A stretch of DNA of 64,000 nucleotides from Eggerthella lenta DSM 2243 (GTDB lineage: Bacteria > Actinomycetota > Coriobacteriia > Coriobacteriales > Eggerthellaceae): assembly GCF_000024265.1 (NCBI RefSeq), contig NC_013204.1, forward strand, positions 1,104,180 to 1,168,179, read 5' to 3'. Both the position numbers and the translations under genes were made by a program. Under the pieces are notes generated by a model. It worked only from the letters and a program-made list of their open reading frames with translations, was not told where the DNA came from and searched no databases. Below, piece by piece: positions 1 to 8,814 of the stretch. Numbering within the stretch: the first letter of the stretch is position 1; the number at the start of each line of letters is the position of its first letter.

Positions 1-135
1 GGCATGCGCCGCATCGAGGACGTGGGTCTTGCCGGTCACGGCCTGGCGGTCATGGTTCCAGGTGAACTCGGCGACCTCGTGGTCGCCGCACATGAGGGTG
101 AGCCGCGAGAGCTCGGGCTGCCTGCTGTCCATCAT
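1..135 (-). CDS. Partial CDS, unknown protein (N-terminal 45 residues)
   Basis: An open frame enters from the left edge and starts at a double ATG (135 or 132), with a GGAG ribosome site just upstream. The visible protein begins MMDSRQPELSRLTLMCGDHE and shows only a short mixed alpha/beta-looking N-terminus. No family is recognised. It lies downstream of, and in the same direction as, the ICE operon, so it is probably another ICE gene. The function cannot be judged without the rest. Confidence 0.5.
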   Translation of the reverse strand, partial: MMDSRQPELSRLTLMCGDHEVAEFTWNHDRQAVTGKTHVLDAAHA

Positions 136-225
136 CTGGCTCCGATCGTTGCTTAATTGACTATGGCGTTGCCGTCATTTTATCGCACGGCGGGCGCCGG
201 CGCGCGAACCGTTACGAAGACCCGT

Positions 226-1341
226 CTACTCCCAGTGCCCGGCCACATCCACGACCCAGTGCCTACCGGTCGCCTGCTGCTCGTAATGTCCCTGGTCCTC
301 GCTTGTGGTATATGAGTCGTCGGTGTAGCCATCATGGTTCTGACCTTGAGCATACATCGCGTCGCTATGGGCATAGAATCCGTTCTTCGAGTCGAAGGTC
401 GCGCCGCAGGCGTTGCAGATGAAGCGGCCGTGGCGCACGTACACGACGTTCGGGACCCAGACCTGGCCGTAGTCGGTCTCCCAGTGCCCCTGCTCGGGGA
501 CCCACTTCTTCTGGGATTGCGCGGAGCCGGATGCCGACGAGCTCGAGGACGAGCCGCCGGACGCCTGCGTCGCCGCGTTGCCCTTCGAGTCGTTCTTCTT
601 GGTATCGGACTTGGTGTCCGCCTTGGCGCCGGAATCGTCGGCCTTCGCGCTGCCGTCCTCGGCCGTCTCGGACTTGTCGCCCTCGTCTGCCTTGGGGGCG
701 GCTCCGGCCTCGATCTTGCCGCCGGCCGAATCGGTCACCGTTCCCGCGTTCTGTTCGTAGCCGGCGTCATGCACGCCGTCGGAGTTCCAGACGCCGTCGG
801 ATATCACATGCCCGCCCGAGCCGTTGACGACCTCCGCGGTGGTGCCGCCGGAGGGCGCTGCGGCGGGCGAGTTCGTGACGGCGACCTGGACGTTGCCGCC
901 TTCGTCGACCGCGGCCCAGGTGACGGTCTCGATCGTCTTGCCGCCGGTCTCGCATCCGTCGAGCGAGCGGGCGAGCGCGGCGCTGCGGCGGGCGGTGGAG
1001 TCCACGGTCGCGGCGGCATCGTCGTCGGCGCGCTGCGTCACGAAGACGCGGCCCTTGCCGGTCGTGACGGTGACCTCGTCGGCGGGGGCGCCGACGTCCT
1101 GCCCGTCGAGCGTGAGCGTCGGGCATATCTTGGCGATGTCGGCGGGGGCGACGGATTCGGCGCCGGCCTTCTCGACGGCGGACGGCGAGCTGTCGATCGG
1201 TTCGGGTCGGTTGGATGCGATGACGATTCCGGCCCCGCCGATGGCGAGGACGGCGACGACACCGGCGCAGATTACCGCCTTGCGGCGCGCGGCGGGCTCC
1301 GCCAAGAGGTCGCGGATCTTGTCGATAGGGTTGTTCTTCAT
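226..1341 (-). CDS. Membrane-anchored surface protein with C-terminal zinc-finger-like module
   Basis: The protein has 371 residues. A short basic N-terminus is followed by one membrane segment at about residues 22-42, then a long Ala/Asp/Lys/Ser-rich linker (about 190-270) that should be disordered. The C-terminal 100 residues carry a C2H2-like unit, CNACGATFDSKNGFYAHSDA, with a second His shortly after, framed by Trp/His/Tyr-rich strands. Related Trp- and His-rich zinc-ribbon tails occur in Coriobacteriia surface proteins (family knowledge). The topology predicts that the tail is outside the cell. An AAAGGA ribosome site precedes the ATG. It follows the adhesin and sortase genes, so a role at the envelope during mating is plausible, but the function is unknown. 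Confidence 0.75.
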   Translation of the reverse strand: MKNNPIDKIRDLLAEPAARRKAVICAGVVAVLAIGGAGIVIASNRPEPIDSSPSAVEKAGAESVAPADIAKICPTLTLDGQDVGAPADEVTVTTGKGRVFVTQRADDDAAATVDSTARRSAALARSLDGCETGGKTIETVTWAAVDEGGNVQVAVTNSPAAAPSGGTTAEVVNGSGGHVISDGVWNSDGVHDAGYEQNAGTVTDSAGGKIEAGAAPKADEGDKSETAEDGSAKADDSGAKADTKSDTKKNDSKGNAATQASGGSSSSSSASGSAQSQKKWVPEQGHWETDYGQVWVPNVVYVRHGRFICNACGATFDSKNGFYAHSDAMYAQGQNHDGYTDDSYTTSEDQGHYEQQATGRHWVVDVAGHWE

Positions 1342-1410
1342 GGCATGGTCCTTTCGAGATATATGCCTGATGGTCTTTTCGCTGCTTGTTTGGTCCCCTT
1401 CGGTGTGTCC

Positions 1411-1683
1411 CTAGCGCACCGAGGAGTATTCCGGGAGCGCGGGAATGCGCTCGCGGGGCGCGGACGGATGTTCCACGGGCTTCTCCTTCTTCGCTCCCGC
1501 GTGTCGGCGGCAGGCGGAGATGAGGGCCCAGGCCCCGCGTCCGACGAGGGCGACCGCCCCGATCGCGCATGAGGCGACGAGCAGGGCGAGCGATCCCGCG
1601 AGCTTGATGAGCTCATAGCCCAGCTTGATGAAGGGCCAGAGGATTGCGAGCGCGAACGCTCCGATGATGATGGTGGGCAGCAT
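1411..1683 (-). CDS. Small double-spanning membrane protein
   Basis: This is a 90-residue protein with a hydrophobic first half (about residues 4-16 and 27-55, probably two membrane segments) and a basic, Pro-rich cytoplasmic-type tail ending in PALPEYSSVR. An AAAGGA site lies about eight bases before the ATG. It sits 69 bp ahead of the zinc-finger protein gene in the same direction and is probably co-transcribed. No family is recognised. Its size and position fit an accessory envelope protein of the conjugative element. Confidence 0.65.
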   Translation of the reverse strand: MLPTIIIGAFALAILWPFIKLGYELIKLAGSLALLVASCAIGAVALVGRGAWALISACRRHAGAKKEKPVEHPSAPRERIPALPEYSSVR

Positions 1684-1717
1684 GGGTCGATCCTTTCCCT
1701 CGGGTTTTACTATGTGC

Positions 1718-2047
1718 TCAGTCTTCGGTATCGGGAGGATCGAGCGGCGCGATGGCGACGTAGTCCTCGTTGCGCCGGCGGAGCACGAACGTGATCCGGT
1801 GGTCGTGGGCGTTCCGGCAGAACGTGAACAGGCGGCGCAGCACCCTCGTGTATTGGTTGCAGGCGTATTTTCCCATTGTCCTGTATCCCGGGTCCACGGG
1901 GACGATGGCGACGTATGCCCGGCCCTGCTTGAGCACGGTGCAGGGCACCGACGTGTCGTGCACCCGCTTCGCGATCGAAGCGAAGTTGTTCTTGAGTTCG
2001 GTTATGCCCACCGGCGCGGGCGGCGGCAGTTTGGCGCTTCCATCCAT
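1718..2047 (-). CDS. Phd/YefM-like antitoxin-fold protein, orphan
   Basis: The frame is open back to 2155, but the ATG at 2047 is preceded by a strong AGGAGG six bases away and is chosen; the upstream ATG has no ribosome site and an A-rich Lys tract. The 109-residue product contains ITELKNNFASIAKRVHD, typical of the N-terminal half of Phd/YefM antitoxins, followed by the strand AYVAIVPVDP. A second similar strand, DYVAIAPLDP, occurs about 50 residues later, as if the hairpin were duplicated. Phd-type antitoxins bind their own promoter and neutralise a neighbouring toxin. No toxin gene is adjacent, so it may act as a DNA-binding regulator of the adhesin/sortase segment. Confidence 0.6.
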   Translation of the reverse strand: MDGSAKLPPPAPVGITELKNNFASIAKRVHDTSVPCTVLKQGRAYVAIVPVDPGYRTMGKYACNQYTRVLRRLFTFCRNAHDHRITFVLRRRNEDYVAIAPLDPPDTED

Positions 2048-2179
2048 TTCGGCACCTCCTTCCGATAGTGCGTTTATCGAGATGGGAAGCGGTTTTATCG
2101 CTTTCTTACCTTTTTTATACCCGTTTTTATTCCCTTTTTTGTGCCTCTTTTCCATGGTGTGACATGTTTGTCGGAAAAA

Positions 2180-2914
2180 TCAGCCGACGAATACCGTGAG
2201 GGTCCTCGCGCGGCCGCCCGCGAAGTTGGCCGAGCAGGTCACGAGGGTGACGACGCGCTTGGCTCCTGCGCAAAGCGCGTCGCAGCCGTCCGCCTTCGCC
2301 GTGGCCTGCGCCGAGAGGGCCGAGAGCCAGGCGCGCAGCTCCGCGGTCCCGTTGAAGTCGAACCTCTGTATGTCGGCGAAGCTCTTGTCGACGGACATCG
2401 AGAACGCCGGGTGGAGGCTCACGGTGCCCTCGGCGGGCGTCGACCAGCGCATGTCGCCGAGGGCATCGAACTTCTCCTGCCGCCAGGTGTCGCGCAGGTA
2501 GGTGAACATCTCGCCGTCGAAGTTGAGGTGGTGGCCGTAGACGAGCGCATGGCGCCCGTCCGCCCCGCAGCGCGGGTCGAGGTAGGGGCACCCGGAGAAC
2601 GACCAGTTGCGGTCGAAGTCATGGTTCAGATAGAACCCCTTGGGGTCGCCTTCCCGGGGCGAGACCACCGGGAAATCCACCGGGGTGCCTTCGACGGATA
2701 CCCATGCGGCGATGTCCGGGTTGCGCGCGCGCAGGCCATCCCAGTCGATGCCGTCGCCGGCATCCGCCTCGGCATCGATGGAGAGTTCCCTGTAGACGGC
2801 GTCCTGATGGAAGATCGTCCATCCGATGAGGGCGGCGGCTGTGAGCGACACGGCGCATATGGCGGCAAGAAGGATGTCGAGCGGTTTGATCCGGCGTCGC
2901 TGTCGGCATTTCAT
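2180..2914 (-). CDS. Class B-type sortase
   Basis: This is a 244-residue membrane-anchored transpeptidase with one N-terminal membrane segment (about 12-33). The catalytic His lies in YGHHLNF, the Cys in TLVTCSA, and the Arg in the closing strand GGRARTLTVF, so the triad is complete. The N-terminal NPDIAAWVSVEGTPVDFPVV block and the long loop after the His are typical of class B. A GAGGAG site precedes the ATG. It follows the giant CnaB-repeat adhesin gene by 86 bp in the same direction, so that adhesin is its probable substrate, either cross-linked into a fibre or fixed to the wall. Class B enzymes usually recognise NPQTN-like signals, whereas the neighbour carries LDQTG. Confidence 0.9.
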   Translation of the reverse strand: MKCRQRRRIKPLDILLAAICAVSLTAAALIGWTIFHQDAVYRELSIDAEADAGDGIDWDGLRARNPDIAAWVSVEGTPVDFPVVSPREGDPKGFYLNHDFDRNWSFSGCPYLDPRCGADGRHALVYGHHLNFDGEMFTYLRDTWRQEKFDALGDMRWSTPAEGTVSLHPAFSMSVDKSFADIQRFDFNGTAELRAWLSALSAQATAKADGCDALCAGAKRVVTLVTCSANFAGGRARTLTVFVG

Positions 2915-2942
2915 GGGCGTCTCCTCTGGGATGTCAAGCGAA

Positions 2943-2972
2943 GGGGCCCGGCGCGGATATGCGTCGGACCCC
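2943..2972 (-). terminator. Hairpin between adhesin and sortase genes
   Basis: A 12-bp stem (one mismatch, one wobble) around a six-base loop lies between the adhesin stop and the sortase ribosome site. No T-run follows. It could attenuate read-through or stabilise the upstream transcript rather than terminate it fully. Confidence 0.35.
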
Positions 2973-3000
2973 GGTCGAGGGCTATCTATCGGCCCTGTTC

Positions 3001-6000
3001 TCAGTAGCGGTCGCGGTAGCTGTCGCGGTATCCGTCATCGTACCCATAGGGGTCGCGGTCGTAACCGTCGGGATAGCGGTCGTCGCGGTATTCGCGCTCG
3101 TGCGCGTCTTCCTCATATCCGTCATCCTCGCCGCCTGCGGGAACAGGGTCCGGATAGGCGTGGCGGCGGCGGTAGATGAGCGCCGCGGCTGCCGCTGCCG
3201 CGGCGGCGAGGGTCGCGGCGAGGCCGATGATGACGTTGCGGCCGGTCTGGTCGAGGTTGGTCGGGGGCACCGTGACGGCCTTCGCCGTCTGGGTCACCTG
3301 GTCCTCGTCATGGTCCTCGAGGCCGTCGCCGCCGCCGTTGCGGGTGAGGTCCACGCGGGCGTAGTTGTCGAGCGAGGTGCCAGCGGTGTAGCCGTCGGTG
3401 GCCTTCATGCGAACGATGGCGGGCGCATAGGCCGTCCCGGTCCCCGTGCCGGAATCGTCGGTATCGGAGCCGTTTTCGGCGGCGGTGTCCTCGGCGCTGG
3501 CGATGTCGTCATGGACGTCCTTGATGCCCTCGCGGTCCCAGCCGCCGTCGCGGGTGGTGAAGCCCTGCTCCACGCGGCCGTACTCGAAGCGGATCGCGGT
3601 GACGTGCTCGCCCTCCTCGAGGCCGAGGTCTGCCACGGCGAGCTCGGCGGCCTCGGTCGTGGGCACGTCGGCGCGCCAGAGCTTCCATCCGGTGAAGTCG
3701 ACGGCTCGGCCGTCCTCGCCAAGGGTGGAGGCGGTGGCCTCGTCGGACAGCCAGGGGTTCTCATGGCCGTCGGAAAGCGTGGCGTTGGCACCGGACTCGT
3801 CGATATAGTCGTCGGGCGTCTTGTCGGTCCTGTACCAGACGTTCATCTTGCCGTCGTAGTCATCGAGGGCCTGCGGCGTGGTGATCGATGTGAGCTGAGC
3901 ACGGCCGTCGGCGGCGGCGGTCAGGTCGTCCTCGACCGTGAACTCGTCGGTCCAGGTGTTCGATGTCGAGCGGAAGTCGATGGTGTAGGCATAGGAGCCG
4001 TCGTCGGATGCCTTGGTCTCGGCGGTGTTCAGGCCGTCGCCGTTGGCATCGGTGTCCTTGGCGGTGGGGTCGGCGATCTCCTGCCGCTTGTCGATCTCGC
4101 CGCTGATGGAGATGGGCGAGTCGTACATCGTGACGGTCTGGACCTCGCCGGTCTTCCTCACCTCGAACTCGATGCTCTCGGCCTGGTCGTAAGCGGTCGG
4201 CGTGCGCTGTTCGGTGAGCGTGTACTTGCCGGGTGCGAGCGCATCGATCTCGTGATCCTCGGCGGTCGAGGTCCATGAGTCGACGGTCTTGCCCTCGGAA
4301 TCGGTGACGGTGAGCTTGGCGCCCTCGATCTCGGACTCGTCGGTGATGTCGCGCTTGGAGATGCGGACCTTGGTGTAGTCGTCCTCGAAGGCCGCCTGGC
4401 CGGAGTCCCGGCCATCGATTCGGCCGTCGGCGCCGACGGTGAAGGTCTTGATCCCCGGCGCCTCGACGTATCCGGCGGGCGCCTCGACCTCGGCGACGCG
4501 GTACGTGCCGGGCGCGAGGTGCAGAAAGTCGGTCGAGCCGTCGGCGCCGGTCATGCCCTCTGTGGCGCTCTTGCCCTCCTTGAGCAGGACGGGCACCCGA
4601 CGGGCGCGGCCGCCGCTGACCAAGATGTAGGTCGGCCCGTCCCCGTCGATCTCGATCTGTCCGGCGGCTTTGCCGGCGACGGTCAGGTCGTATGTGCCGA
4701 GCCCGAGGTCGAGGGCCACGTACGCCGAATTGGCCTCGGACCAGGCGAGCTTGATGGCGGGCATGGCGTAACCGTCGTCGGAAAGGACGGCATGATTGCC
4801 GAGCAGGCCGCCCGCGACCTTGGCGGTATAGGCCTTGCCGGCCTCGATCTCGACTTCCGCTCCCTCGAGCGTCTTGCCGTCCTGGGTGGCGGTCAGGGTG
4901 TACGTACCGGGTTCCATATCGACGGCATCGGGCCCGAGCTGGGTTTCCATGCCGTCGGCGGATTTGAGGACGAGGGAGGTTCCGTCATCGGCCTCGGATT
5001 TGACGCTTGCGGCGGCGACGGCCTTCCTGATGGAGACCTCGGCCCCGGCGTCGGCTCGGACGGCGAGGTTGCCGGCGGCGCTGCCGATCGAGATCTCGTC
5101 GTCGGTGTTCCAGGCCTGGAACTTTGCTCCGGGAAGCGGTGTGTCGGCGCCCATGACGGTCTTATCGACCTCGAACTTCACCGCAGCGTCGGACTGGTCG
5201 GATGCGGCTTTCACCTCGGCGGTGGCGCCGTCCTTGTAGGAGAGGGTGAACGCCACGGGCGTCTCGTCGATCACATGGCCCGAGGGGGGCTTGGTCTCGA
5301 TGAAGGCGTAGGCCGCCGAGCCGCTGCCGAGGTAGAGTTCCTTGGTGGTGGCGCGGCCGTCCTGCCCGGTCTTCACATGGTCGACGACGTCTCCGGCCGC
5401 GGCGCGCACGGTGCCGTCGGGGGACACGATTTCTTGCTGCGCCACGACGTCGTACTCTGCGCCCTGAAGCGCCTTGCCGTCATGCGAGCACGTCTTCGTG
5501 ATGGTCGCCTTGCCCTTCGCCTGCTTGTCTGAGACCTTGATGACGGTCACGGGGGAGGCCTTCTTGTAGTCCTTGGGGACCTCGAAGCCGACTGCATCGC
5601 CGTTGACGGTGTAGGGCGCCGCGGCGGAGACCTCCTTGATGGAGTACTTGCCGGACTTGAGGCGCTGCGGGATCGTGACCTGCCCGGCGTCGTCGGTCGT
5701 GAAGGTGTCGACGGTGCCGTTGACGTCGTAGGGGTCGGCGAAGCTCATGGTCTCGCCGTTCGAGTCGAGCACTTGGAACTTGAAGCCGGAGAGGGGCACG
5801 GTGTTCCCGGTCTCGGCATCGGTCTTGACGATCTGGATGCGGCTGTTGAGCGTCTTGTCGATGACGGAGTAGTACTTCGTGGTGCCGTCCACGAGGTCGT
5901 CGGCCGAGATCGTCCAGTCGTCCACATGGTCGAAGCCCTCGGGCACCGTGGAATCGACCTCGCGGATCGTATAGCCTGCCGCGTCATATGGCACGGCGCC

Positions 6001-8667
6001 GGAGATGCCGGCGTTGCGCTTGCCCGAGCCGAACCACGGGCGCGCCGGGTCGTCGGTCTTGGCCTCGGAGACGGAGGTCTCGTCGCAGGTGGCCGCGTCC
6101 TTGGTGGACGCGAAGCCGGCATCGTTGGTCGTCAGGGTTCCGACGACCTCATTGGTGGTATTCGAGATGATCTGGAATTGGACGCCCGTCGCGGCATTTC
6201 CCTGGCCGTCGTCGGATTCCCAGCTGTCGTCCTCGCCGCCCTTGGTCTTGGCGATCTCGATATCGAACGAAATCGGGTTCTCGGAGAAGTCGTTCTCAGG
6301 CTCGAGCTCAAATATGCCTTCTGCGCGAGGGTCATCGCGACTAATCGTATATTTATGAACAGTAGTGTCCAGCTTGTAGCCGGCAGGTGCTTTGGTTTCG
6401 GTTACAGTCAGCTCTCCAAGGGGAACATCGCGAATAACCGCATAACCGTTTTCGTCGGTCGTGACGGTCACGGGTCCCCATGAGGGCGATGACAGGGATG
6501 CAATCGAGTACTCGGCACCCTTGAGCGAAGCGCCGGATTGTGCCCCGCCGAGCGTAGCCGAGTCCTTCTTATTGATTTTGATGCGCACCGTGCCAGGGTC
6601 GTCCTTCAGCTGCTCGGTCCCGGCGGAGTTGCCGGTCCTGAAGGCGATATGCCCCTCGTGGAGCGTATAGCCCGCGGGCGCCTTGGTCTCGACGGCGTAG
6701 TAGGCCTGGTTGGGCTCGAGGTCCAGCGCGGCGTTGCCAGATGCGTCGGTGACGATATGCGACACGAGCGCGTTGTCGGAGGAGCGGTAGATGTCGTACT
6801 CGGCGCCCTCGACGGAGTACTCGGAGTTGCCGTCGGTGATGGAGACGTTGGCCGAGCACTTGGAGAAGGTGTAGCGGACCTTGTTCAGCTTCCACTTGAT
6901 CTTGAAGAAGCCGGCGCCGGCCTGCGTGAAGGTAGTCGGGACGGTCACGCCGATGATCGCCTCGTCGCCGTTGACGGCGGCGATGCGCACGGTCTGGCCG
7001 TAGTCGTCGTCGGTATGGACGGCCTGGTTGTAGGAGGGGTCGAGCTGGCCGGAGGGGTTCACGCCGACGTGGCCGCAGGTGAGGTCCACTTTCGTCGCGC
7101 TGGGGATGGTGACGCCGGAGACCGTCTGCGCGGCGATCGTGCAGGTGCGCTCGATCGACCAGGCTCCGGACTGGAGGGCGGAGACGTCGACGTTCTGCGT
7201 GCCGAGCGCCTGATAGATCGTCTTGGCCTCGTAGCGTCCGCCGGACGGATTCTCCACCGCCGGCAGGGTGGCGCCGGTGCGGGCGCCGGTGTACTTGTTG
7301 TGGCCGGCGGTGTGGAAGGACATGCCGGCCCAGGGGGCGGACTGGAACTCCCAGGTTCCGATGTTCCACACGTTGCCGGCGAAGGCCTCGGTGGCAAGCG
7401 CCGCGAGCCACGAGCCGACGTTCTTCTCGGCATCGTTGGCGAGCTTGATGTCGACGCTGCGCACGCCGGCTGCGGCGATGAGGATGTCGAGCGTGCCGGT
7501 GTCCTCGTCGTAGGTCCACATATCGAGGTCGCGCGTGTACTCGATGCCGTTGACGGTGACGGACTCGATCGTGGCGTCGGAGATCGACTTGCGGGCGGCC
7601 TTGTCGCGGGCGAGCGCGATCTGGGTATCGGGGGACGAGACGTCGACCGAGGCGGTTCCGGACTTGGCTGCGCGGCCGTCCACGTTCTCGGCCTCGACCT
7701 TCACGGGGAAGGTGTTCACCGCGCCCTTGTCGGACGTGGCGTAGAGGAGCTGGATGCGGGAGGACGCGACCTTGTACTCGCCGGCCTTGTTCTTGACCGT
7801 GTACTTCTTGGGCACGTAGACGAGCCCGGTGGCCGCGTCGAACTTGAAGCCGCGGCGCATGGCGGCGTCGGCGTTGTTCTCCGATGCGCCCCAGTCGGCC
7901 AGCGTCGCGCCCGAGATGTCGGAGCCGGCGCGGCCCACGAGGTAGTCGGACGAGTTGTCGAGGTCGTACAGAACGGCATGGCTCACGGCGTTGGATTTCA
8001 GCGCGTCGCTGTAGTCGCCCATGCCGTCGCCGTCCGCGTCGGCCCACAGGCCGTCGAGCGTGGGCGCGGCGACCTTTCCGGAGTCGACCGTGGTGGTGGT
8101 GACGGTCAGCACGTCGCGGCGCTCGAACTTGTCGAGGCCCGAGAGAGATTCGTCCAGGTTGGCCTCGATGTAGGCCTTGTCGGAGGCCTCCTTGGCCTGC
8201 TTGGCCGAGGCCTCGGTGGCGACGGCCTCGAGCGCGGCCGAGCCGTTGGAGCCGTCTTCGTAGAAGGCGCACGTGACGGTGGTGTCGGTCTCGGCCTTGA
8301 AGGTCGCGCGGCCGTCCTCGACGTCGATCTTGGCGGCCTCGGACCCGTCGCCGGCGAAGGTCGTGAGCGAGTCGGCGAACCAGCCGTCGTCGGGCGTGAC
8401 CTCGACGGTGACGTTCGACCCCTTGTCTACCTGGACCGTGTCGGCCTCGGCGTCCTCGCCGGCGATGGCGAGGCTGCCGTGCTCGCCCGCGGCGAGCGTC
8501 ACGGTGACGGTCTCGGGCTCTGCCGCCGGCTCCGCCCAGGCGGCCGGCACCGCGGGCGCGACCAGGCCGAGCGCCTGGCTCAAGGCGAAGACGATGGACA
8601 GGGCGCCCACCCCGATGCGCCCGAGCTTCGCGCGGGCGGTATGCCCGCCGCTTCCTGTATGCTTCAT
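3001..8667 (-). CDS. Giant SpaA-like adhesin/pilin with CnaB repeats
   Basis: This is an 1888-residue secreted surface protein. A signal peptide (about 1-45, ending near AAWAEP) is followed by a large N-terminal adhesive region and then at least seven CnaB-type units recognisable by closing motifs such as ETKAPAGY, IETKPPSGH, VEAPAGYVEAP and LTEQRTPTAYD. Such domains form intramolecular isopeptide bonds in Gram-positive pilins. The C-terminus has VPPTNLDQTG, a long Ala-rich membrane segment and RRRHAY, the layout of a sortase signal. The cytoplasmic tail is unusually long (about 50 residues) and rich in Tyr, Asp and Arg. The sortase gene follows. Placement in a transfer operon suggests a role in donor-recipient contact. 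The DNA at about 6300-6420 is clearly A+T-richer than its surroundings. Confidence 0.9.
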   Translation of the reverse strand: MKHTGSGGHTARAKLGRIGVGALSIVFALSQALGLVAPAVPAAWAEPAAEPETVTVTLAAGEHGSLAIAGEDAEADTVQVDKGSNVTVEVTPDDGWFADSLTTFAGDGSEAAKIDVEDGRATFKAETDTTVTCAFYEDGSNGSAALEAVATEASAKQAKEASDKAYIEANLDESLSGLDKFERRDVLTVTTTTVDSGKVAAPTLDGLWADADGDGMGDYSDALKSNAVSHAVLYDLDNSSDYLVGRAGSDISGATLADWGASENNADAAMRRGFKFDAATGLVYVPKKYTVKNKAGEYKVASSRIQLLYATSDKGAVNTFPVKVEAENVDGRAAKSGTASVDVSSPDTQIALARDKAARKSISDATIESVTVNGIEYTRDLDMWTYDEDTGTLDILIAAAGVRSVDIKLANDAEKNVGSWLAALATEAFAGNVWNIGTWEFQSAPWAGMSFHTAGHNKYTGARTGATLPAVENPSGGRYEAKTIYQALGTQNVDVSALQSGAWSIERTCTIAAQTVSGVTIPSATKVDLTCGHVGVNPSGQLDPSYNQAVHTDDDYGQTVRIAAVNGDEAIIGVTVPTTFTQAGAGFFKIKWKLNKVRYTFSKCSANVSITDGNSEYSVEGAEYDIYRSSDNALVSHIVTDASGNAALDLEPNQAYYAVETKAPAGYTLHEGHIAFRTGNSAGTEQLKDDPGTVRIKINKKDSATLGGAQSGASLKGAEYSIASLSSPSWGPVTVTTDENGYAVIRDVPLGELTVTETKAPAGYKLDTTVHKYTISRDDPRAEGIFELEPENDFSENPISFDIEIAKTKGGEDDSWESDDGQGNAATGVQFQIISNTTNEVVGTLTTNDAGFASTKDAATCDETSVSEAKTDDPARPWFGSGKRNAGISGAVPYDAAGYTIREVDSTVPEGFDHVDDWTISADDLVDGTTKYYSVIDKTLNSRIQIVKTDAETGNTVPLSGFKFQVLDSNGETMSFADPYDVNGTVDTFTTDDAGQVTIPQRLKSGKYSIKEVSAAAPYTVNGDAVGFEVPKDYKKASPVTVIKVSDKQAKGKATITKTCSHDGKALQGAEYDVVAQQEIVSPDGTVRAAAGDVVDHVKTGQDGRATTKELYLGSGSAAYAFIETKPPSGHVIDETPVAFTLSYKDGATAEVKAASDQSDAAVKFEVDKTVMGADTPLPGAKFQAWNTDDEISIGSAAGNLAVRADAGAEVSIRKAVAAASVKSEADDGTSLVLKSADGMETQLGPDAVDMEPGTYTLTATQDGKTLEGAEVEIEAGKAYTAKVAGGLLGNHAVLSDDGYAMPAIKLAWSEANSAYVALDLGLGTYDLTVAGKAAGQIEIDGDGPTYILVSGGRARRVPVLLKEGKSATEGMTGADGSTDFLHLAPGTYRVAEVEAPAGYVEAPGIKTFTVGADGRIDGRDSGQAAFEDDYTKVRISKRDITDESEIEGAKLTVTDSEGKTVDSWTSTAEDHEIDALAPGKYTLTEQRTPTAYDQAESIEFEVRKTGEVQTVTMYDSPISISGEIDKRQEIADPTAKDTDANGDGLNTAETKASDDGSYAYTIDFRSTSNTWTDEFTVEDDLTAAADGRAQLTSITTPQALDDYDGKMNVWYRTDKTPDDYIDESGANATLSDGHENPWLSDEATASTLGEDGRAVDFTGWKLWRADVPTTEAAELAVADLGLEEGEHVTAIRFEYGRVEQGFTTRDGGWDREGIKDVHDDIASAEDTAAENGSDTDDSGTGTGTAYAPAIVRMKATDGYTAGTSLDNYARVDLTRNGGGDGLEDHDEDQVTQTAKAVTVPPTNLDQTGRNVIIGLAATLAAAAAAAAALIYRRRHAYPDPVPAGGEDDGYEEDAHEREYRDDRYPDGYDRDPYGYDDGYRDSYRDRY

Positions 8668-8814
8668 CTCGGCATCATCCTTTCCATGTTCTTGGCGCCG
8701 GCCGGGAGGTCCCGGCGCGGCGCCCGTAATCTGAGATATGTTACCCAGCCGGTTGCCGGTCTACACCGGTGACCGCCCGGACTTTCCGAACGGGAAGCGC
8801 ACCTCCCCTTGCTC
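8668..8814 (-). promoter_or_regulatory. Adhesin gene leader with GC-rich hairpin
   Basis: The 147 bp between the XRE gene and the adhesin hold a strong potential stem from GGCGCC arms enclosing CCGGGA/TCCCGG pieces (about 8693-8725), then an AAAGGATGATGCCGAG ribosome-site region before the ATG. Two 9-mers, CTTGGCGCC (8691-8699) and TGAGATATG (8732-8740), recur in the same order ahead of the VirB2-like gene (19265-19304). It may be an attenuator or binding site for separate control of adhesin expression. Confidence 0.35.

Noticed and set aside
2048-2155. Extra 36-residue Lys-rich N-terminus on the Phd-like protein
   Set aside because: No ribosome site before 2155, while the ATG at 2047 has AGGAGG at ideal distance.
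6538-8772. 744-codon plus-strand frame opposite the adhesin
   Set aside because: Antisense artefact of third-position G/C; the minus frame has a signal peptide, CnaB units and a sorting tail.
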